From Rubripirellula sp. (GTDB lineage: Bacteria; Planctomycetota; Planctomycetia; Pirellulales; Pirellulaceae), in assembly GCA_012270385.1 (NCBI GenBank), contig JAAXIK010000303.1:1-32770 (forward strand): 32,770 nt of DNA, given 5' to 3'. A program made the translations under genes and the position numbers. Shown here piece after piece: positions 15,492-24,728 of this stretch. How positions within the stretch are numbered: the stretch's first letter is position 1; every line of letters starts with the position of its first letter. The notes under the pieces are model-generated. The model was not told the DNA's origin. It saw nothing but the letters and a program-made list of their open reading frames with translations, and did not search any database.

Positions 15492-18400
15492 TCAATCTTT
15501 TGAATGCTGATGGCCGTGTTTGTCCAAAAGATGCAGTGGCATTTGATAGCCATCCGATTCTAGAAATCCCACCAACGCCAAAACCTCCTCTTGATTAAGC
15601 ACATTGGCGAGTCCTTCAGGCATCGACGAGATATTCGATTTTACAATGAGGTCGATTTCACTTTTCAATAGAGTGACTGATGAATCTGGGAGTAGTAGAT
15701 TTGTCAGGATTTCTATCTGTTCTTTGGTCTCTTTTTTGATGATCCCGGTGACTGCTTGGCCATCTGAGGTAAGGATCTTCCACGACTGATAATCCTTGTG
15801 GATATCAGAAGAAGGTTCAATGATCTGTTGCAATAGTTTTCTTCCGCTGAAGCGTTTACTGACTGTGGTCAGATCTGGACCTAGATTCACACCATGTCCG
15901 GCTAACTGATGGCATTGGTTGCATCCTGCTTTGACAAACGCTTGCATTCCTGCCATCACTGTTGCTTCATCCTGTTTTGTTTCTAGGACGGGGAAATCAT
16001 CCATTTCCCATTGATTCACCAATTTTGGTGCAGCAGCAGCTAATAGTGAATCCACCTCGGAAAGATCGTCCACCACAATCATCTGCCCACGCATCACCAC
16101 CCAGTGACCAGGAAATGTGCAGAGATAAGGGTAGATCCCTGGTTCGGTTGGTGCCTTAAATCGGAGTACGTGTACTCGCTTTTCCCTCATAGGACCGATC
16201 ATTGGCGCGGCTTGGAGGATGAGGTTTCTTTGCGTTTTTGGAATAAAGTCTGAGTTAGCGTTCTTTGGATCCCGAGCCATGTCGTTTGCTGCCATTCCCA
16301 CAGCACTTAATCCATTGGGTTTAACAAAGAGCAGATTATGATCGGTCGCATCGGGATTCGAGAAAATTACCTTAACCGGCTGCCCGGTTTTTACTGCAAA
16401 TTGTTCTACGGTGAACCGCATTCTCTCGGGGATGCAGCTGATCGGTACTGTTTTTAAATCGGTCTGTTTATCAAACGCAGACTCAGAGGCAGAGGGTGGT
16501 GGTTCTCGTAGGCCAGAATCACTCTTAGCCTGTTTGAGAATGGATTCGATTTGGTATCTGGGATCATCTTCCCAATGCTGTCGCAATGCCTGTGAACCCA
16601 AGGCACACTCAATCGCATATTGTAGGTGTCCTTCTCGGGGATACTTCATAACATCTAACATTGCATCGAGTGCTTCTTGAGTACCAATGTAGGTGGCTGC
16701 AATCGCGGCCTCCATTCTGACGACACCGTTAGTATCATTAGCCGCAACACGAAGCATATCGATGGCATCTGGCATCTCCGGATGGAGGTAACGAAGTTGC
16801 TGTGTTGCTGCTGCTCTCGCGTGATGATCCTCGCAGATCAGCAGTTTGCGGGCTAAATCAACTTGAGGGGAATCAATTCCACGTGAAAGCCAAAGCGCCT
16901 CCAATTGGTGGTGACGGAATCTTTCTTCTTCGATCGAAAGATTGTTCACCCAGTCTCGAAGCGCAGCGTCAACCTCCTGATGGTTTCTACCTCGAAGTTC
17001 CCGCTTTGCCCAATAACGAATCCGATATTCCCGACGTTTCAATAGATCTAATAATTCTTGAATTGTGGCGTTAGCGATCTGTGGCGGATCCTGCAGAGGT
17101 AAATCCTTGGTCGTCACTCTCCATATGCGACCAGAGTGCCGATCTCGCCGATCATCACGAAGTGAATATTGCGCATGACCTTTGATCGGGTTGTACCAAT
17201 CGCAAATATAGAGTGCGCCCTTTGGGCCGTACCCTATATCAACGGGAATAAAGCTCAAATTCTTGGAGAAGATAAGATCGCTAACGTATTCTTCTTCGTA
17301 ACCGAATTCACCTTCTTTCCAATGATGAATTTCCACGCGATTGGTAGGCTTATATCGTACCTTGATGAAGTCGCCCTGCATGGAACTGGGGAATGTCGGA
17401 AAGTCGACAAATTCTTGGCCACAGGTCCCTGAGTAAGCTTGCAAGCCTTTTGGGGTTGCGTGTTGGAGCGGGTAAGGTGGATCCAGTGAATGAAAAGCTG
17501 CGGCGTAAATGGGGTGACTTGCCACGTGTTGTCCCCAATCATCGAATGTTACTCCCCAAGGATTTGTACTGCGGTACGTGCCAAAACTGGTTAGCCTCTG
17601 GGTTTTCGGCTCAAAGCGAAACCAACCACTGTTTTGTTGCCTTACAGGGCCATACGGGGTTTCCACTTGGGAATGATGGAAGATCGATTCACGAAACAGT
17701 AAATCACCATCCGGTGTCCAAACAAAATCGTGCAAAGCATGATGGGAGTCTTCGGTCCCAAACCCAGTGAGTAGCCTCTCTCTCACATCGGCTACGTCAT
17801 CTCCGTCCGTGTCTTTCAGAAAGGTAAGATCGGGCATCTCTGAAATGAAGACACCTCCTTCACCAAATTCGAAGGAAAGTGGAATATGGAGGTCGTCGGC
17901 GAAAACCGTTGATTGATCTGCTTTACCATCTCCATCGGTGTCCTCCAGAATGACAAGCTTATCATTAGGCTCGTTGCCTGGATAAACATGAGGGTAGGTT
18001 GTTGAGCACGCAACCCAAAGGCGTCCTTTCGAATCCCATCTCATTTGGATGGGACAGGCGATTTCTGGGAACTGTTCTTCGCCCGCAAATAGATTCACCT
18101 CAAATCTGGGGTCAATTTGAAACGCTTTGAGTTCTTCTTCCGCTGAAAGCCACCGATTGGCACCCCGACTCGTTTTAGATTCGGGTAGGGGAGGGACATT
18201 ATCATCATTCACATCGGCGGGATTCCCCTGCGTTTTCTCCCATATTGTTCGTTCACGGTTACCAACCATGATGTCGAAGCTTTGCATCGCAGGTAAAAAA
18301 TCAAGGTATCCATAATCCTTTCGGCGCCCGCCGGTGTAATAGAAAGTATTAACGGGGCGATAACGCCTCAGATATTGGAGATTTTTATCGACGGTGAGCA

Positions 18401-19289
18401 GCCGAATCGATTCATCTATGGGAGGTGGTGTCTCTTGAAAGAGCCCTCTGTACATCACCTTCGCGAATTCGGCATAGCCATTTTGATTCAGATGGACACC
18501 ATTAATGGTGTATTGGCTCGCGCTGTCAGAGAGTCGCGACACCGTGGTATGAAAGGCATCTATAAAACCAATTTCTCTCTCCTCCGAAACCTCTCGCATC
18601 ACCTCAGTGTACTTCTTCAAATTTTCATTGTTTAGTGAAGCCGCTGGGATATTTGGCAAGTCCTCATTAGCAATCGGCGAAATGAGTATTACTTTCGCTG
18701 CAGTTTTTCCATTGAACGCTTTTGATTGCAGTTGCTCGATAAAGTCCGTGAGATTTTTACGGAATACGTCCAGACCCTCTGGCCCTGCAAAGGATTCATT
18801 GAAGCCAAAGGCGGCAATGATTACATCTGTTTTTTCGTGATATAGATGTTGGAAGATATCAGCAAAGTTGTCAGGTCTCGGACGAAGATTGACCGTATCT
18901 CCTGACCATGAAAGGTTGCGAATCACGAGTTGGTGTTCAGGGTATCGTTGATAGATCAGAGATTCGATGTGTCCGAAATGTAGAGAACGATCTAGAAGCG
19001 TGTTGCCAATCAAAGCAATGCGAGCACCTTTAGGTAATTCCAACGGAAGTCTAGTAATAATCGGAGTCGCTGATTCCGGTCGAGCTGCGGTTTGTTCGTA
19101 AATTCCAAATTCAGCGTATTGGGGATCATCGATGATTCCTGATGCTATTCTTTGGTGCTTTGCATCCTTTTCAGCCTGAGTCTTATTTTCTGTTGGAGAT
19201 GCTTTCTGTGCGTAATTCCTTGGAGTCATCATCAACATAATCAGAATCAGAAAGATGAGATAATGTTTTGCTCTGAAGAAGCTTTTCAT
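15492..19289 (-). CDS. Secreted SGNH-like / beta-propeller / HEAT / azurin-like / cytochrome c fusion protein
   Basis: The ATG at 19289 is preferred (1265 residues) because it starts a normal signal peptide, MKSFFRAKHYLIFLILIM; an upstream in-frame start at 19394 would put 35 residues before it. Domains in order: SGNH-hydrolase-like fold (about 85-300) with block I reading IGNTLLD instead of GDS and block V NGVHLNQ instead of DxxH; a beta-propeller of the PVC membrane-bound dehydrogenase type (about 375-750) with calcium-like loops DTDGDGKAD and DTDGDDVAD; HEAT repeats (about 760-920); an azurin/plastocyanin-like domain with type 1 copper ligands in DHNLLF and C1057xxxxH1062xxxM1066; and a Pirellula/Verrucomicrobium-type haem c domain with C1123NQCH. 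It probably oxidises a sugar or related substrate in the periplasm, passing electrons through copper and haem. It sits between two sulfatase genes in the same direction. Substrate unknown. Confidence 0.85.
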   Translation of the reverse strand: MKSFFRAKHYLIFLILIMLMMTPRNYAQKASPTENKTQAEKDAKHQRIASGIIDDPQYAEFGIYEQTAARPESATPIITRLPLELPKGARIALIGNTLLDRSLHFGHIESLIYQRYPEHQLVIRNLSWSGDTVNLRPRPDNFADIFQHLYHEKTDVIIAAFGFNESFAGPEGLDVFRKNLTDFIEQLQSKAFNGKTAAKVILISPIANEDLPNIPAASLNNENLKKYTEVMREVSEEREIGFIDAFHTTVSRLSDSASQYTINGVHLNQNGYAEFAKVMYRGLFQETPPPIDESIRLLTVDKNLQYLRRYRPVNTFYYTGGRRKDYGYLDFLPAMQSFDIMVGNRERTIWEKTQGNPADVNDDNVPPLPESKTSRGANRWLSAEEELKAFQIDPRFEVNLFAGEEQFPEIACPIQMRWDSKGRLWVACSTTYPHVYPGNEPNDKLVILEDTDGDGKADQSTVFADDLHIPLSFEFGEGGVFISEMPDLTFLKDTDGDDVADVRERLLTGFGTEDSHHALHDFVWTPDGDLLFRESIFHHSQVETPYGPVRQQNSGWFRFEPKTQRLTSFGTYRSTNPWGVTFDDWGQHVASHPIYAAAFHSLDPPYPLQHATPKGLQAYSGTCGQEFVDFPTFPSSMQGDFIKVRYKPTNRVEIHHWKEGEFGYEEEYVSDLIFSKNLSFIPVDIGYGPKGALYICDWYNPIKGHAQYSLRDDRRDRHSGRIWRVTTKDLPLQDPPQIANATIQELLDLLKRREYRIRYWAKRELRGRNHQEVDAALRDWVNNLSIEEERFRHHQLEALWLSRGIDSPQVDLARKLLICEDHHARAAATQQLRYLHPEMPDAIDMLRVAANDTNGVVRMEAAIAATYIGTQEALDAMLDVMKYPREGHLQYAIECALGSQALRQHWEDDPRYQIESILKQAKSDSGLREPPPSASESAFDKQTDLKTVPISCIPERMRFTVEQFAVKTGQPVKVIFSNPDATDHNLLFVKPNGLSAVGMAANDMARDPKNANSDFIPKTQRNLILQAAPMIGPMREKRVHVLRFKAPTEPGIYPYLCTFPGHWVVMRGQMIVVDDLSEVDSLLAAAAPKLVNQWEMDDFPVLETKQDEATVMAGMQAFVKAGCNQCHQLAGHGVNLGPDLTTVSKRFSGRKLLQQIIEPSSDIHKDYQSWKILTSDGQAVTGIIKKETKEQIEILTNLLLPDSSVTLLKSEIDLIVKSNISSMPEGLANVLNQEEVLALVGFLESDGYQMPLHLLDKHGHQHSKD

Positions 19290-19492
19290 TGAAATGAAGC
19301 CAAAATAAAGGGTTTGTCTGTCAACGCATTGCGGAGGTTGAGAACATGACCTGTTTGCGTTCACATGGTTGTACAACACTCTGCGAGCAATCACGTGGGT
19401 CGTCTGTGCGTGCCTAGCAGGAGTACGTTTGATAAATAGGTGTGAGACAATAACATACGATCAAATCCATGAACATTTTTTTGAGCCGGAAT

Positions 19493-21064
19493 TCAATCCG
19501 TTGTTAATGGTCTGCTGAGCATTTTTGTTGGGAAGGGTGTTCGGGTTGTGCCGGAGGGGTTTCTCAGGTTTGATCCATGATTTCTTTTGGAGCCCAAAGG
19601 TATCATGAGTCCACCTGTCTTTTTTAACTTTTCATACAATTTCACTCGCATGGATCGGACAATGTCTTGGTAGCCAGAGTGGTCAATCAAATTGCGAGTT
19701 TCCCCCGGGTCAGACTGGAGATCATAGAGTTCATCAGTATCCCAAATGCCGTGGTATTGAATGAATTTGAATTCATTATTCCTGATGCAAAAGGTGGTTG
19801 GGGTTTGGGGATACTGTGGTTCCCAGTAGTACTCGTATAGTAGCTCACGTGGTTTGCTGTCGGGGTCCTGCTTTCCAGTCAGTAGGTTAAAGAAGCTATC
19901 CCCATCCATCCAATTTGGCTTCGGCAAGCCGGCAAACTCTAGTAGGGTGGGTGCTACATCAATGTTAGATACGATCTGGTCTTTGGAATGTCCTTCCAGC
20001 ACATTCCCAGGACCATGGACCAGTAAAGGGATGCGAATGGACTCCTCATATGCACATCGTTTGTCGATAAGTCCGTGCTCGCCCCAAAGGTGTCCGCCAT
20101 CACTGGTAAAGAAAATAAGAGTATTTTCGTCGAGTCCTGATTGCTCGATTTGATTGAGCAGGTGTCCAACGCTCTCGTCAATGGAAAGAATCATCTCACA
20201 ATAATGTTGGTACATCTCTTTTAAGGTTTGTTTTGAACGCCCGTAGTATGGAAATTCAACACCATGCCAACTGTTCCGTTGGTCTAACACCCACATAGGC
20301 TTTCCATCGTTGGGTTCGAATGGATGATACGCTGCTTGAGGGAGAACAATTTTTTCTCGACTGTAGTGATCAAGGTGTCGTGATGCTGGTTCGTAGAAAC
20401 CATGCACGCCCTTATGTGAAAGGTATAAAAGAAAGGGTCGGTTCGCTTTTTGTTGTGAGATCCAGTCTCTTGCATAGTCCGTTAACTCATCCGTCATATA
20501 TGTCTTTCTGGGAATGAGCTGGCCATTAACGTTTAACCGTTGGTTGTCGGGAGCGTAGGTTCCTTGACCACGGAAGCTCACCCAGTGATCGAAGCCTGGT
20601 CTCGGTGAGTCGCTTGAGCCTCCCATGTGCCATTTTCCGATAAAACTAGTTTGATAACCCGCTGCCTGCAGGAGTTGTGGAAAGGTGAGGGTCCCCGCCG
20701 GCATCGTGTCCGCGTTATCCACCACCTTGTGATGATGCATGTAGCGACCGGTAAGAAAAGATGCTCTGGAGGGTGAGCAGAGAGAAGTGGTGACAAACGC
20801 GTTTCGAAAGTGGACTCCTTGGCGAGCTAGGCGATCAATATTCGGGGTTTCGATGAAAGGATGATCGCAAAAGCTGAAGACGTCATGTCTTAGATCATCA
20901 ATCAATATAAAGACGATATTGGGTCTGCTTTTTATTTCTTGGCTCACTCCCATAACGGGTAGCGCCATGCAGCATGTGCAAGTAAGAATGAGTTTGATAA
21001 GGATTCTTTGAAATCGAACCATGGTTTGGCTTTTCATTCGCGTCTGATTGAATTTAGTCTCCAT
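19493..21064 (-). CDS. Secreted sulfatase (formylglycine type)
   Basis: Sulfatase of 523 residues from the ATG at 21064; ATGs at 21037 and 21022 give shorter forms, and the open frame extends to 21169. The hydrophobic signal ILIKLILTCTCCMALPVMG follows basic residues in all cases. I stop at 21064 because the sequence just upstream forms a strong hairpin (21072-21098) that looks non-coding. Motifs: metal-binding LIDDLRHD, formylglycine site LCSPSRASFLTGR, GKWHMGGSSDSPRPGFDHW and LYLSHKGVH. The GFDHW segment is shared with the iduronate-2-sulfatase-like group. It cleaves sulfate esters outside the cytoplasm and needs an FGly-forming enzyme encoded elsewhere. A 203-base gap separates it from the redox fusion gene, so co-transcription is possible but not certain. 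Confidence 0.9.
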   Translation of the reverse strand: METKFNQTRMKSQTMVRFQRILIKLILTCTCCMALPVMGVSQEIKSRPNIVFILIDDLRHDVFSFCDHPFIETPNIDRLARQGVHFRNAFVTTSLCSPSRASFLTGRYMHHHKVVDNADTMPAGTLTFPQLLQAAGYQTSFIGKWHMGGSSDSPRPGFDHWVSFRGQGTYAPDNQRLNVNGQLIPRKTYMTDELTDYARDWISQQKANRPFLLYLSHKGVHGFYEPASRHLDHYSREKIVLPQAAYHPFEPNDGKPMWVLDQRNSWHGVEFPYYGRSKQTLKEMYQHYCEMILSIDESVGHLLNQIEQSGLDENTLIFFTSDGGHLWGEHGLIDKRCAYEESIRIPLLVHGPGNVLEGHSKDQIVSNIDVAPTLLEFAGLPKPNWMDGDSFFNLLTGKQDPDSKPRELLYEYYWEPQYPQTPTTFCIRNNEFKFIQYHGIWDTDELYDLQSDPGETRNLIDHSGYQDIVRSMRVKLYEKLKKTGGLMIPLGSKRNHGSNLRNPSGTTRTPFPTKMLSRPLTTD

Positions 21065-21373
21065 GTTAACGATCCGTAATCGATGGACGATCACGGATGT
21101 TGCCACTTTCAGGCTCATCCGCCACATTTGTTCGACCCAGTCGCAACCTTTTTGTTGCAAAATTCCCAATCTACTAGGGATTGGGCGTCATTCAGGGCTT
21201 CTGAATTTCCTGTTCTTTTCAGTATGATCATGGTCGAACAGATTGTGTCCGGATGAATTGATTCGAATCGGACAGAAGGAGATTGTGTAGTGCTGGGGCA
21301 ATCCTTCAGTCTACGGCTTGATCCCTTGAAGTCCAATCCACTTAGACCACTCCCATCGACAATTAGATAAACG
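21065..21373. promoter_or_regulatory. Divergent intergenic region between sulfatase and alaS
   Basis: About 309 bases with no supported gene. It must hold the alaS promoter and that of the sulfatase set. Besides the hairpin at 21072-21098 it contains GCAAC-CTTTTT-GTTGC (21143-21158) and CCCAATC/GATTGGG with a 7-base loop (21165-21185), and an imperfect GTCCG...CGGAC repeat near 21248-21274. The last two could be alaS leader structures. No confident promoter boxes or T-box were seen. Confidence 0.5.
21072..21098 (-). promoter_or_regulatory. Inverted repeat just upstream of the sulfatase start
   Basis: ATCCGT (21072-21077) pairs with ACGGAT (21093-21098) and ATCG (21079-21082) with CGAT (21088-21091), around a 5-base loop. 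In the sulfatase mRNA the one unmatched position becomes a U-G wobble, giving an unbroken 11-bp stem. It ends 7 bases before the ATG at 21064, so it may be an operator or a structure covering the ribosome site. Confidence 0.4.
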
Positions 21374-24205
21374 ATGAAAACTGACGAGCTGCGTGAAAAG
21401 TATCTGGAATTTTTTGAGACTAAAGGGTGCGTAAGAAGACCCAGTGATGTTCTTGTACCCAGTTGGGATCCCTCAGTCCTGTTTACACCAGCGGGTATGA
21501 ATCAGTTCAAGGATCATTTTCTTGGGAAGGTAAAACTTGATTTCACGAAAGCAACGACCTGCCAAAAATGTTTGCGTACTGGCGATATTGATAATGTAGG
21601 CAGAACAGCCTTCCATCACACGTTTTTTGAAATGCTGGGTAATTTCAGTTTCGGTGATTACTTTAAGGAAGAGGCGATCGCTTGGGCTTGGGAGTTTCTT
21701 ACCAGTAAGAAATGGTTAGCAATTTCACCAGAACGTTTGAGCGTCACGGTTTATAAAGATGACGATGAAGCGTATGGGATTTGGCAAGAAAAGATTGGCT
21801 TACCAGGTTCTCGCATCGTCAGGATGGATGAAGACGAAAACTTCTGGCCGGCCTCTGCACCCAGCGAAGGACCTGACGGTGTCTGTGGGCCGTGCAGCGA
21901 GATTTATTATCACCTCGAAGATGGCAGCGATGTTGAAATCTGGAATCTTGTTTTCACTCAGTTTAATCGCGTAGGGGAACCACCAGAAAATCTTCATCCA
22001 CTCCCGAGTAAGAACATCGACACGGGAATGGGCCTCGAGCGGACCGCGAGTGTCCTGCAGGGTGTGCCAACGAATTATCACATCGATAATCTCTACTCCA
22101 TTGTTACAGCTGCATCAGAAGTGACGGGGCAACATTATGAGTACGAGAGCGATAATGGCAGGCGTTTGCGACGAATTACAGATCACGCGCGGGCATGCGT
22201 TTTCGCTATCCATGAAAATGTTTATCCAGGACCCAAGGATGCCAGATATGTGATTAAACGTTTGATCCGCAGAGCCGTTCTTGACGGCTATCAAATGAAC
22301 CTGCGCGAACCGTTTCTATTCAAGCTTGTTGATGCAGTAGCGGATGCTTCGAGTATTCCTTATCCGGAACTGAAGCAGACCACACAACGGGTCTCCGAAG
22401 TGATTGAAGCGGAGGAGAAAGCGTTCTTCGCAACGATTGACGGAGGAATGAAGCGGATAACGCAATTATTCGAAGAGATGCGTGAAGAATCAGCGGTGAT
22501 GGTTCCCGGTGATGCTGCAGCGGAGTTGAATTCCACCTATGGAGTTCCGCCCGAACTGTTACAGACCCTCAGCGCCGAGCAAAACTTCACATTTGATTGG
22601 CATGGGTATCGTAAGGCGATGGATCAACACGCTATCGATAGTGGCGCGGGCCAAAGAGAACTATTTCAAACAGGGCCCCTCGAGACACTCAAGGAAGCAC
22701 TTCGGGAAACACCCTTTGTTGGCTATGAAAACTTATCTGCAGAAGTTGAGATTAAAGGAATTATCACCGGAGAGGGCGAAAAGGGCGATGAAGAGGGTCA
22801 GCTACTCAGTCATCTTGATCGTCCGGGTGACAATCCGATTCGCTTGGTCCTCGCACAATCACCGTTTTATGGTGAGTCTGGCGGCCAGATAGGTGACACG
22901 GGCCGCATCTACTCGGACGCATTCGAGTTTCTGGTGACAGATACTCAGCGCCATGGCGCCCTGATTGTACATTCCGGGAAACTGGTCCGAGGAGAGATTC
23001 ATGCTGGTGAGCAGTGTGTTGCTGAGGTTGATCTTGAACGCCGAACCGCATTAGCTCGTGCTCACTCCGCCACCCATCTGCTCCACCATGCTCTACATCT
23101 GCACGTTGGTCGACACGCTGAGCAACAGGGTAGTAAAGTTGAAGCTGATCGATTGAGATTCGATTTCAACAATCCAAAGGCAATCCCCGATGAGACACTC
23201 GTTGCGATTGAAGAAGATGTCAGCAAGCTAATCCAAGCATCCGAAGCGATTGTTTGGGAGACTGTTCCACTGGAGCAAGCGAGACAAGTGGGGGCGATGA
23301 TGCTCTTTGGGGAAAAATACCCCGATCCCTGCCGTATGGTTTCAATGGGCGAATTCAGTCGTGAGCTTTGCGGCGGCACCCATCTCCAGAATACAAGTGA
23401 CGTCCAAACTTTCGAAATCGTGGTCGAAGAGAGCGTCTCAACCGGAACCCGAAGGATCGAAGCATTAACGGGAGCTCGGGCGATCGAGCATCGAGAGCAG
23501 ACCCGTCAACTTCTCACCAGTGTGTCGGAACTTCTCGAGTGCGAAGCGGATCATGCCTTGGCGGCCGCAATCGAATTGATGGATGAAGTACGCCTGCTGA
23601 AAAAAGAGCTCGCCGCAGGCAAGCCAGGTGAATCTCGCTCGAAATACACCTATTCGAAACAGGGCAAGCCAGTTGATCTCTCTGATTACTATGTGGTCAG
23701 GAACGCCGTCCGCGAACTGACCCGACGCTTGAATGTATCCATTGATGATGTCTGCCAACGCTTGCGTGCCATGTTACAGGATCACGGAAAATTAGTGGCT
23801 GAGATTCGAGAATCAACCGCGGGGGGTAAAGTCTCCATTGATGAATTGATGGCAGGCGCAGAAAAGGTTGGGGATACCACACTTCTGGTTGCTGAAACAC
23901 CGGGAGCAAATCCAAATGTCATGCGAGGTTGGATTGACCAGATCCGTAAACAATCAGATTCTGAGACTGCTATCTTTTTTGCGTCCGCTCAGGGGGGGCG
24001 AGTGATTCTCGTTGCGGGTGTCAGCCGTAAGCTTGTCGAGCGGGGCTGTCATGCGGGGACTTGGGTTGGCGCTGCCGCAAAAATAGTGGGCGGTGGCGGA
24101 GGAGGAAGACCTGATATGGCTCAAGCAGGCGGAAAAGATGCGACGAAGCTATCCGAAGCGATTATCCACGCGAGAGCAATCATGCATCAGCAATTAAGTG
24201 AGTGA
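21374..24205 (+). CDS. alaS: Alanyl-tRNA synthetase
   Basis: A 943-residue class II synthetase that charges tRNA-Ala with alanine in the cytoplasm. The N-terminal catalytic domain is canonical: RxxFxxFFxxKGH-like start, VLFTPAGMNQFK, RTAFHHTFFEMLGNFSFGDYF and GMGLER. The editing domain that removes mischarged serine has H564SATH568 and C666GGTH670, all four zinc ligands intact. The C-terminal DHHA1/C-Ala domain ends with GGGGGGRPDMAQAGG. It is somewhat longer than the E. coli enzyme (about 875), mainly in the middle and C-terminal linker (a 50-residue stretch around 740-790). Monocistronic by context: the sulfatase is divergent and the next gene is 523 bases away. Confidence 0.98.
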   Translation: MKTDELREKYLEFFETKGCVRRPSDVLVPSWDPSVLFTPAGMNQFKDHFLGKVKLDFTKATTCQKCLRTGDIDNVGRTAFHHTFFEMLGNFSFGDYFKEEAIAWAWEFLTSKKWLAISPERLSVTVYKDDDEAYGIWQEKIGLPGSRIVRMDEDENFWPASAPSEGPDGVCGPCSEIYYHLEDGSDVEIWNLVFTQFNRVGEPPENLHPLPSKNIDTGMGLERTASVLQGVPTNYHIDNLYSIVTAASEVTGQHYEYESDNGRRLRRITDHARACVFAIHENVYPGPKDARYVIKRLIRRAVLDGYQMNLREPFLFKLVDAVADASSIPYPELKQTTQRVSEVIEAEEKAFFATIDGGMKRITQLFEEMREESAVMVPGDAAAELNSTYGVPPELLQTLSAEQNFTFDWHGYRKAMDQHAIDSGAGQRELFQTGPLETLKEALRETPFVGYENLSAEVEIKGIITGEGEKGDEEGQLLSHLDRPGDNPIRLVLAQSPFYGESGGQIGDTGRIYSDAFEFLVTDTQRHGALIVHSGKLVRGEIHAGEQCVAEVDLERRTALARAHSATHLLHHALHLHVGRHAEQQGSKVEADRLRFDFNNPKAIPDETLVAIEEDVSKLIQASEAIVWETVPLEQARQVGAMMLFGEKYPDPCRMVSMGEFSRELCGGTHLQNTSDVQTFEIVVEESVSTGTRRIEALTGARAIEHREQTRQLLTSVSELLECEADHALAAAIELMDEVRLLKKELAAGKPGESRSKYTYSKQGKPVDLSDYYVVRNAVRELTRRLNVSIDDVCQRLRAMLQDHGKLVAEIRESTAGGKVSIDELMAGAEKVGDTTLLVAETPGANPNVMRGWIDQIRKQSDSETAIFFASAQGGRVILVAGVSRKLVERGCHAGTWVGAAAKIVGGGGGGRPDMAQAGGKDATKLSEAIIHARAIMHQQLSE

Positions 24206-24728
24206 TCCTTGGGGAGGCAGATTGCATTGTTTTGCTAGCTTGCGTTTCCGAGTCATCACGGCAGGTGAATGTGTCTGAATCGAGTTAAACGATTCCTATG
24301 CCTGAGAGATGTCAACGACCGTGAATTACCGGACTTTTCGTGTGCTCGACCTGGGTTTCGTTTCGTCTTCCCAGTGTGAGCCGAGGAGATATCTGAGTTG
24401 ACATCCCGGGGGCATCCTTGCTATTCCCCGCTACAAGGCTCTTGGTTGCGGTCAGGATCGCAGTTGAATCCTGTAGTGTAACCTGCGGGGTCTGATCACC
24501 ATCTATTGATGGAATTTCATTGTGGGTGTGTGTTTTGCGGGAAATGCACACAGGCCTCCCATTACTTGGCTCGAGCATCTTATTTCAGAGAGACGGTTTC
24601 TGGGTCAATCGTCTCAACGGAATGCTCCACGATGAAGTTTCATGACGCACCGGGGCGTCGTGTATACGGCGCCTCGGTGCCTCGATACAGTGTTGTCAAC
24701 AATACGACAGCACACCTTCGAGAGAAAC
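24206..24728. other. Long intergenic region between alaS and LRR gene
   Basis: About 520 bases without a supported gene. Open frames exist on both strands (for example 24312-24578 on the minus strand, 88 codons) but show no signal, domain or good start. The one clear structure is the 34-base inverted repeat at 24647-24680. No T-rich terminator was seen after alaS. Confidence 0.6.
24647..24680. repeat. 34-base near-perfect inverted repeat (REP/MITE-like or RNA hairpin)
   Basis: GCACCGGGGCGTCGTG pairs with TACGGCGCCTCGGTGC across a tiny loop; every pair out to the ends is Watson-Crick or G-T, giving a stem of 15 bp or more. Because of the symmetry both strands encode nearly the same peptide (HRGVVYTAPRC and HRGAVYTTPRC). 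It is followed by no T run, so not a standard terminator. It is 48 bases upstream of the LRR gene. Confidence 0.6.

Noticed and set aside
24312-24578. 88-codon open frame on the minus strand between alaS and the LRR gene
   Set aside because: No signal, domain, ribosome site or repeated pattern; composition looks like non-coding sequence. Kept as part of the intergenic entry.
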